Source of the DNA: Candidatus Sumerlaeota bacterium
GTDB taxonomy: Bacteria > Sumerlaeota > Sumerlaeia > MWCT01
NCBI GenBank assembly: GCA_026398545.1
Contig: JAPLSR010000325.1
Location: 1 to 7,948 of the forward strand
DNA length: 7,948 bases
Direction of reading: 5' to 3'
Shown: positions 6,170 through 7,948 of the stretch, one piece after another
Numbering within the stretch: the stretch's first letter is position 1
How the letters are laid out: every line of letters starts with the position of its first letter
Translations under genes and position numbers: made by a program
Notes under the pieces: model-generated
Seen by the model: only the letters and a program-made list of their open reading frames with translations
Databases searched by the model: none
Told to the model about the DNA's origin: nothing

Positions 6170-6218
6170 TGCGCAGAAAAGACACGATTCGGCAACAGGG
6201 ATGCGCATAATCTGCGCA
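6170..6218. promoter_or_regulatory. Candidate enhancer sites (three TGCGCA hexamers) upstream of the sigma-54 promoter
   Basis: The self-complementary hexamer TGCGCA occurs at 6170-6175, 6202-6207 and 6213-6218. The offsets are 32 and 11 bp, about three turns and one turn of the helix. The last two form a 17-bp dyad, TGCGCA-N5-TGCGCA (6202-6218). This has the same overall size and TGC...GCA ends as NtrC-type binding sites. The sites lie about 65-115 bp upstream of the predicted transcription start, the usual place for activators of sigma-54 promoters. No activator gene is visible, so the regulator is unknown. Confidence 0.4.
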
Positions 6219-6246
6219 ATGATTAACAAGAATTTAAAAAGGATGT

Positions 6247-6261
6247 ATCCGCCTCAGGCGG
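6247..6261. repeat. 15-bp palindrome, possible weak terminator of the upstream gene
   Basis: TCCGCCT-c-AGGCGGA is a perfect inverted repeat with 7-bp arms. On the minus strand it is followed after eight bases by five Ts (6240-6236). It could act as an imperfect intrinsic terminator between the C25 gene and the T2SS operon, about 230 bp after the C25 stop. The distance from stem to T-run is too long for a classic terminator. A REP-like intergenic palindrome is an equal alternative. Confidence 0.35.
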
Positions 6262-6489
6262 AATAGGCAGGATATATTATTGATTTACCAGATGACCACA
6301 ATGACCCGAAAACCCAATAATCCAATGACCTGTCCAATCTTTTTTCAATCTCCTTCATGAAATCCAGAATGCGATTGGGTGAAATCAGCACGGACACATT
6401 GTCATCGTACTAATGGTTGAGTCTTACTCCAGTCATCCTTTTTCGAACTAAATGGTGATAATTCCCCCCGCATTCCATGTCATCGATGC

Positions 6490-7948
6490 TCATTGATTCT
6501 TTTCTTTGACAATCGCCACCACATCCGCGACATCCAGGCGACCATCCTGATTGACGTCCGCTAATCCGCGGTCCGCGAGGGTAAGTTCTTTTCTGCCCAT
6601 GAGATGATTCACCAGAGCCTCCAGCAAATCCGGATACTGATAAATGTTAAAGGGAATATTCAGGGAATTAAGGGGTGCGCCGTCAAAACTCGCCACCGCT
6701 TCCACTGTGAAAGTCCCGGACGTTATAGTATCAGGAATCCAGGAATTTGAAATCATTTCTGAACTTTCCCCATTCACAACCAAACCGTCGACCTCTATCG
6801 TTGACAAGGGGATATCCTCCTGTGAAACGAGGAAGTTCAAATACACCGACCCTGAATCTTTGGAAAGATTAGTCACATTCACGGTGAAAGTCGTCATGTT
6901 ATCCTTGACATTGTAAAGTGCGGAAAGCCCGGACAAATATGCCTTCGCAACGGAAAAATTCGTGGTGGCAGTCGATGGGGCATCAACGGCATTGGAGATG
7001 GAAAGTTCACCATCATATGCACCTTCCTCAAGGAGGTCGGAGAAAGAGAGAGAGAGATTATAGATTGTGCCGGGGGCAAGATTAAGACTTAGATTCGTCT
7101 GTGGCAATACTGGATTGGCATCCCCATCTTTGATTGTCAATGTCCCATTTAAATTCTGGCTTGTATCCCCCGTATTGAAAATTTGCGCACTGAAGGAAGG
7201 ATATGACGAATTTTTAAATATCGCCTCATCCGCTGTAAAGTTTAATATCCCATAGGGCGCCGGCGCTTCATAGGTGATGATGACTCTCATATGATCATGG
7301 AATATGGTTTCATTGGTCGTGGGATTGTGACGAACGGGGAACACACTGAAGAGGTAATGTCCCTCTTCTCCTTCGTAATAGTGGGCAATAACCGGGGGGT
7401 AAAATTCGTTGATTGTGGTTTTATCAGAAAGAGTGAGTCCGGTCGTGGTCCAGGGACCGAGTAAAACGGTGGGAATATTAAATTGCCCGATGGATTTTGT
7501 GGTATAATCATCAACAGTTACGCTTATGATTTTTCCTCCCTTGGGGAGGGCGATGCTGTATTTTGTAAGGGCGGGAAGCAAGGGAGCATCGGGTATATAT
7601 TGCTGCAACCCATCAGGGATTTCAATGATATCAAAGCCATCAAGGGTTTTTGCATCCCACGAGGCGACATCCACCACGAATTGTTGCTGATAGGTATTCG
7701 AAGCCAGTTTTATTACTTTGCGTGGGGCAAGCATTAGTTTCATTTCTTTGGCGAGGGGGGCAGGCATTTTAGACTTCCTTTGTGCGGCGGCTTGTTTAGA
7801 TGCCGTAATAGGAAACGGATATCTCTGAATCTGCCAGGGAACGCCAAATAGATTGAATTCCGTGACTGTTTTCTTATCTAAGTAATTTTTACCACCAATT
7901 CCGAAGGGGAAGTATGCCTTGGCTTTCCTGATACTTGTTCCCAGGGTG
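6490..7948 (-). CDS. C25 (gingipain-type) peptidase-related secreted protein with Ig-like domains and dockerin loop (3' part)
   Basis: The frame is open from the right edge to the stop at 6490, giving 485 residues in the window; the true start is outside. Residues 1-45 look like the end of a peptidase C25 domain: LGTSIRKAKAYF, then KKTVTEFNLFGVPW, like the EFNL-x-GDP motif closing that domain, although here the aspartate is valine. Residues about 85-227 resemble a C25 propeptide (IPDAPLLPALTKYSIALPKGG, then FSVFPVRHNPTTNETIF and RVIITYEA). Two Ig-like beta domains follow (about 235-332 and 333-436). The end (438-483) is dockerin-like, with one EF-hand loop, DVNQDGRLDVAD (464-475). The catalytic Cys/His are not in the window, so activity cannot be judged. 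Multi-domain extracellular architecture and position make it a candidate T2SS substrate. Met at 7767 is internal, not the start. Confidence 0.75.
   Translation of the reverse strand, partial: TLGTSIRKAKAYFPFGIGGKNYLDKKTVTEFNLFGVPWQIQRYPFPITASKQAAAQRKSKMPAPLAKEMKLMLAPRKVIKLASNTYQQQFVVDVASWDAKTLDGFDIIEIPDGLQQYIPDAPLLPALTKYSIALPKGGKIISVTVDDYTTKSIGQFNIPTVLLGPWTTTGLTLSDKTTINEFYPPVIAHYYEGEEGHYLFSVFPVRHNPTTNETIFHDHMRVIITYEAPAPYGILNFTADEAIFKNSSYPSFSAQIFNTGDTSQNLNGTLTIKDGDANPVLPQTNLSLNLAPGTIYNLSLSFSDLLEEGAYDGELSISNAVDAPSTATTNFSVAKAYLSGLSALYNVKDNMTTFTVNVTNLSKDSGSVYLNFLVSQEDIPLSTIEVDGLVVNGESSEMISNSWIPDTITSGTFTVEAVASFDGAPLNSLNIPFNIYQYPDLLEALVNHLMGRKELTLADRGLADVNQDGRLDVADVVAIVKEKNQ

Larger units (their letters stand above)
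6076..6489. other. Intergenic region between the C25 gene and gspG
   Basis: This 414-bp spacer separates two same-strand genes. Its gspG-proximal part (6086-6218) holds the regulatory sites listed separately. Its distal part (about 6254-6489) holds no gene I can support. It contains short GT-rich repeats of GGTCAT at 6330, 6306 and 6297 (minus strand). It also has a minus-strand frame from an ATG at 6478 to a TGA at 6254 that is broken by one TAG at codon 23. That frame has no ribosome site and matches no family I recognise. There is no clear hairpin plus T-run just after the C25 stop. Confidence 0.6.

Noticed and set aside
6076..6219. Longer gspG start at 6219 adding 48 codons
   Set aside because: It would put the ribosome site and the sigma-54 type promoter inside the gene and give an implausibly long leader for a major pseudopilin.
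6254..6358. 34-codon minus-strand frame starting at an ATG at 6358
   Set aside because: It has no good ribosome site, its second half is GT-rich repeat and it ends in the palindrome; it is more likely spacer sequence.
7765..7767. Met at 7767 as the start of the C25/dockerin protein
   Set aside because: The frame is open upstream to the right edge, and the 60 extra residues include a recognisable end of a C25 domain.
1..7948. CRISPR arrays, tRNA or rRNA genes, insertion sequences, phage or defence genes
   Set aside because: I looked on both strands and saw no direct-repeat arrays with spacers, no cloverleaf or rRNA-like segment, and no transposase or integrase frame.

Overview
The window is dominated by a type II secretion system (T2SS) operon read on the minus strand. 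It runs from about 6075 down past position 1 in the order gspG-gspH-gspI-gspJ-gspK-gspL-gspM-gspC-like-(next gene, probably gspD). Upstream on the same strand (6490 to the right edge) lies the 3' part of a large secreted protein. It holds the tail of a C25 (gingipain-type) peptidase domain, a C25-propeptide-like domain, two Ig-like domains and a dockerin-type calcium loop. No plus-strand gene is supported.

A T2SS with outer-membrane-directed parts implies a diderm, Gram-negative-type bacterium. A close match to the sigma-54 promoter consensus, balanced base composition and a GspK with an EF-hand insertion suggest an uncultured lineage such as Desulfobacterota, Nitrospirota or a relative. No marker gene is present, so this is a guess.

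Layout. 7948-6490: C25/Ig/dockerin protein, N-terminus outside the window. 6489-6076: non-coding spacer of 414 bp with a 15-bp palindrome, three helically phased TGCGCA hexamers, a sigma-54 type -24/-12 promoter and a good ribosome site for gspG. 6075-2548: the five pseudopilins G, H, I, J, K. 2555-598: the inner-membrane assembly proteins L and M. 601-20: a short GspC-like protein with an HR domain and no PDZ domain. 23-1: the first codons of the next gene. Almost every junction overlaps (4, 8, 4, 17 and 8 bp, then an 11 bp gap, then 4 and 4 bp), so the genes are probably transcribed together and translationally coupled.

How they work together: GspG forms the body of the periplasmic pseudopilus, and H-I-J-K form its tip. 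GspL and GspM form the inner-membrane platform that links to the ATPase (gspE, not in the window). The GspC-like protein bridges the platform to the secretin. The neighbouring C25/dockerin protein is a plausible secreted substrate, but that is only inferred from proximity.

The most unusual observation is a 33-bp DNA element. It is present as a tandem pair inside the leader-peptide codons of gspK and as a single copy inside the leader codons of gspJ, but read in a different frame in the two genes. It contains strong palindromes. It looks like a small DNA-level repeat inserted into the cleaved leaders of two pseudopilins.
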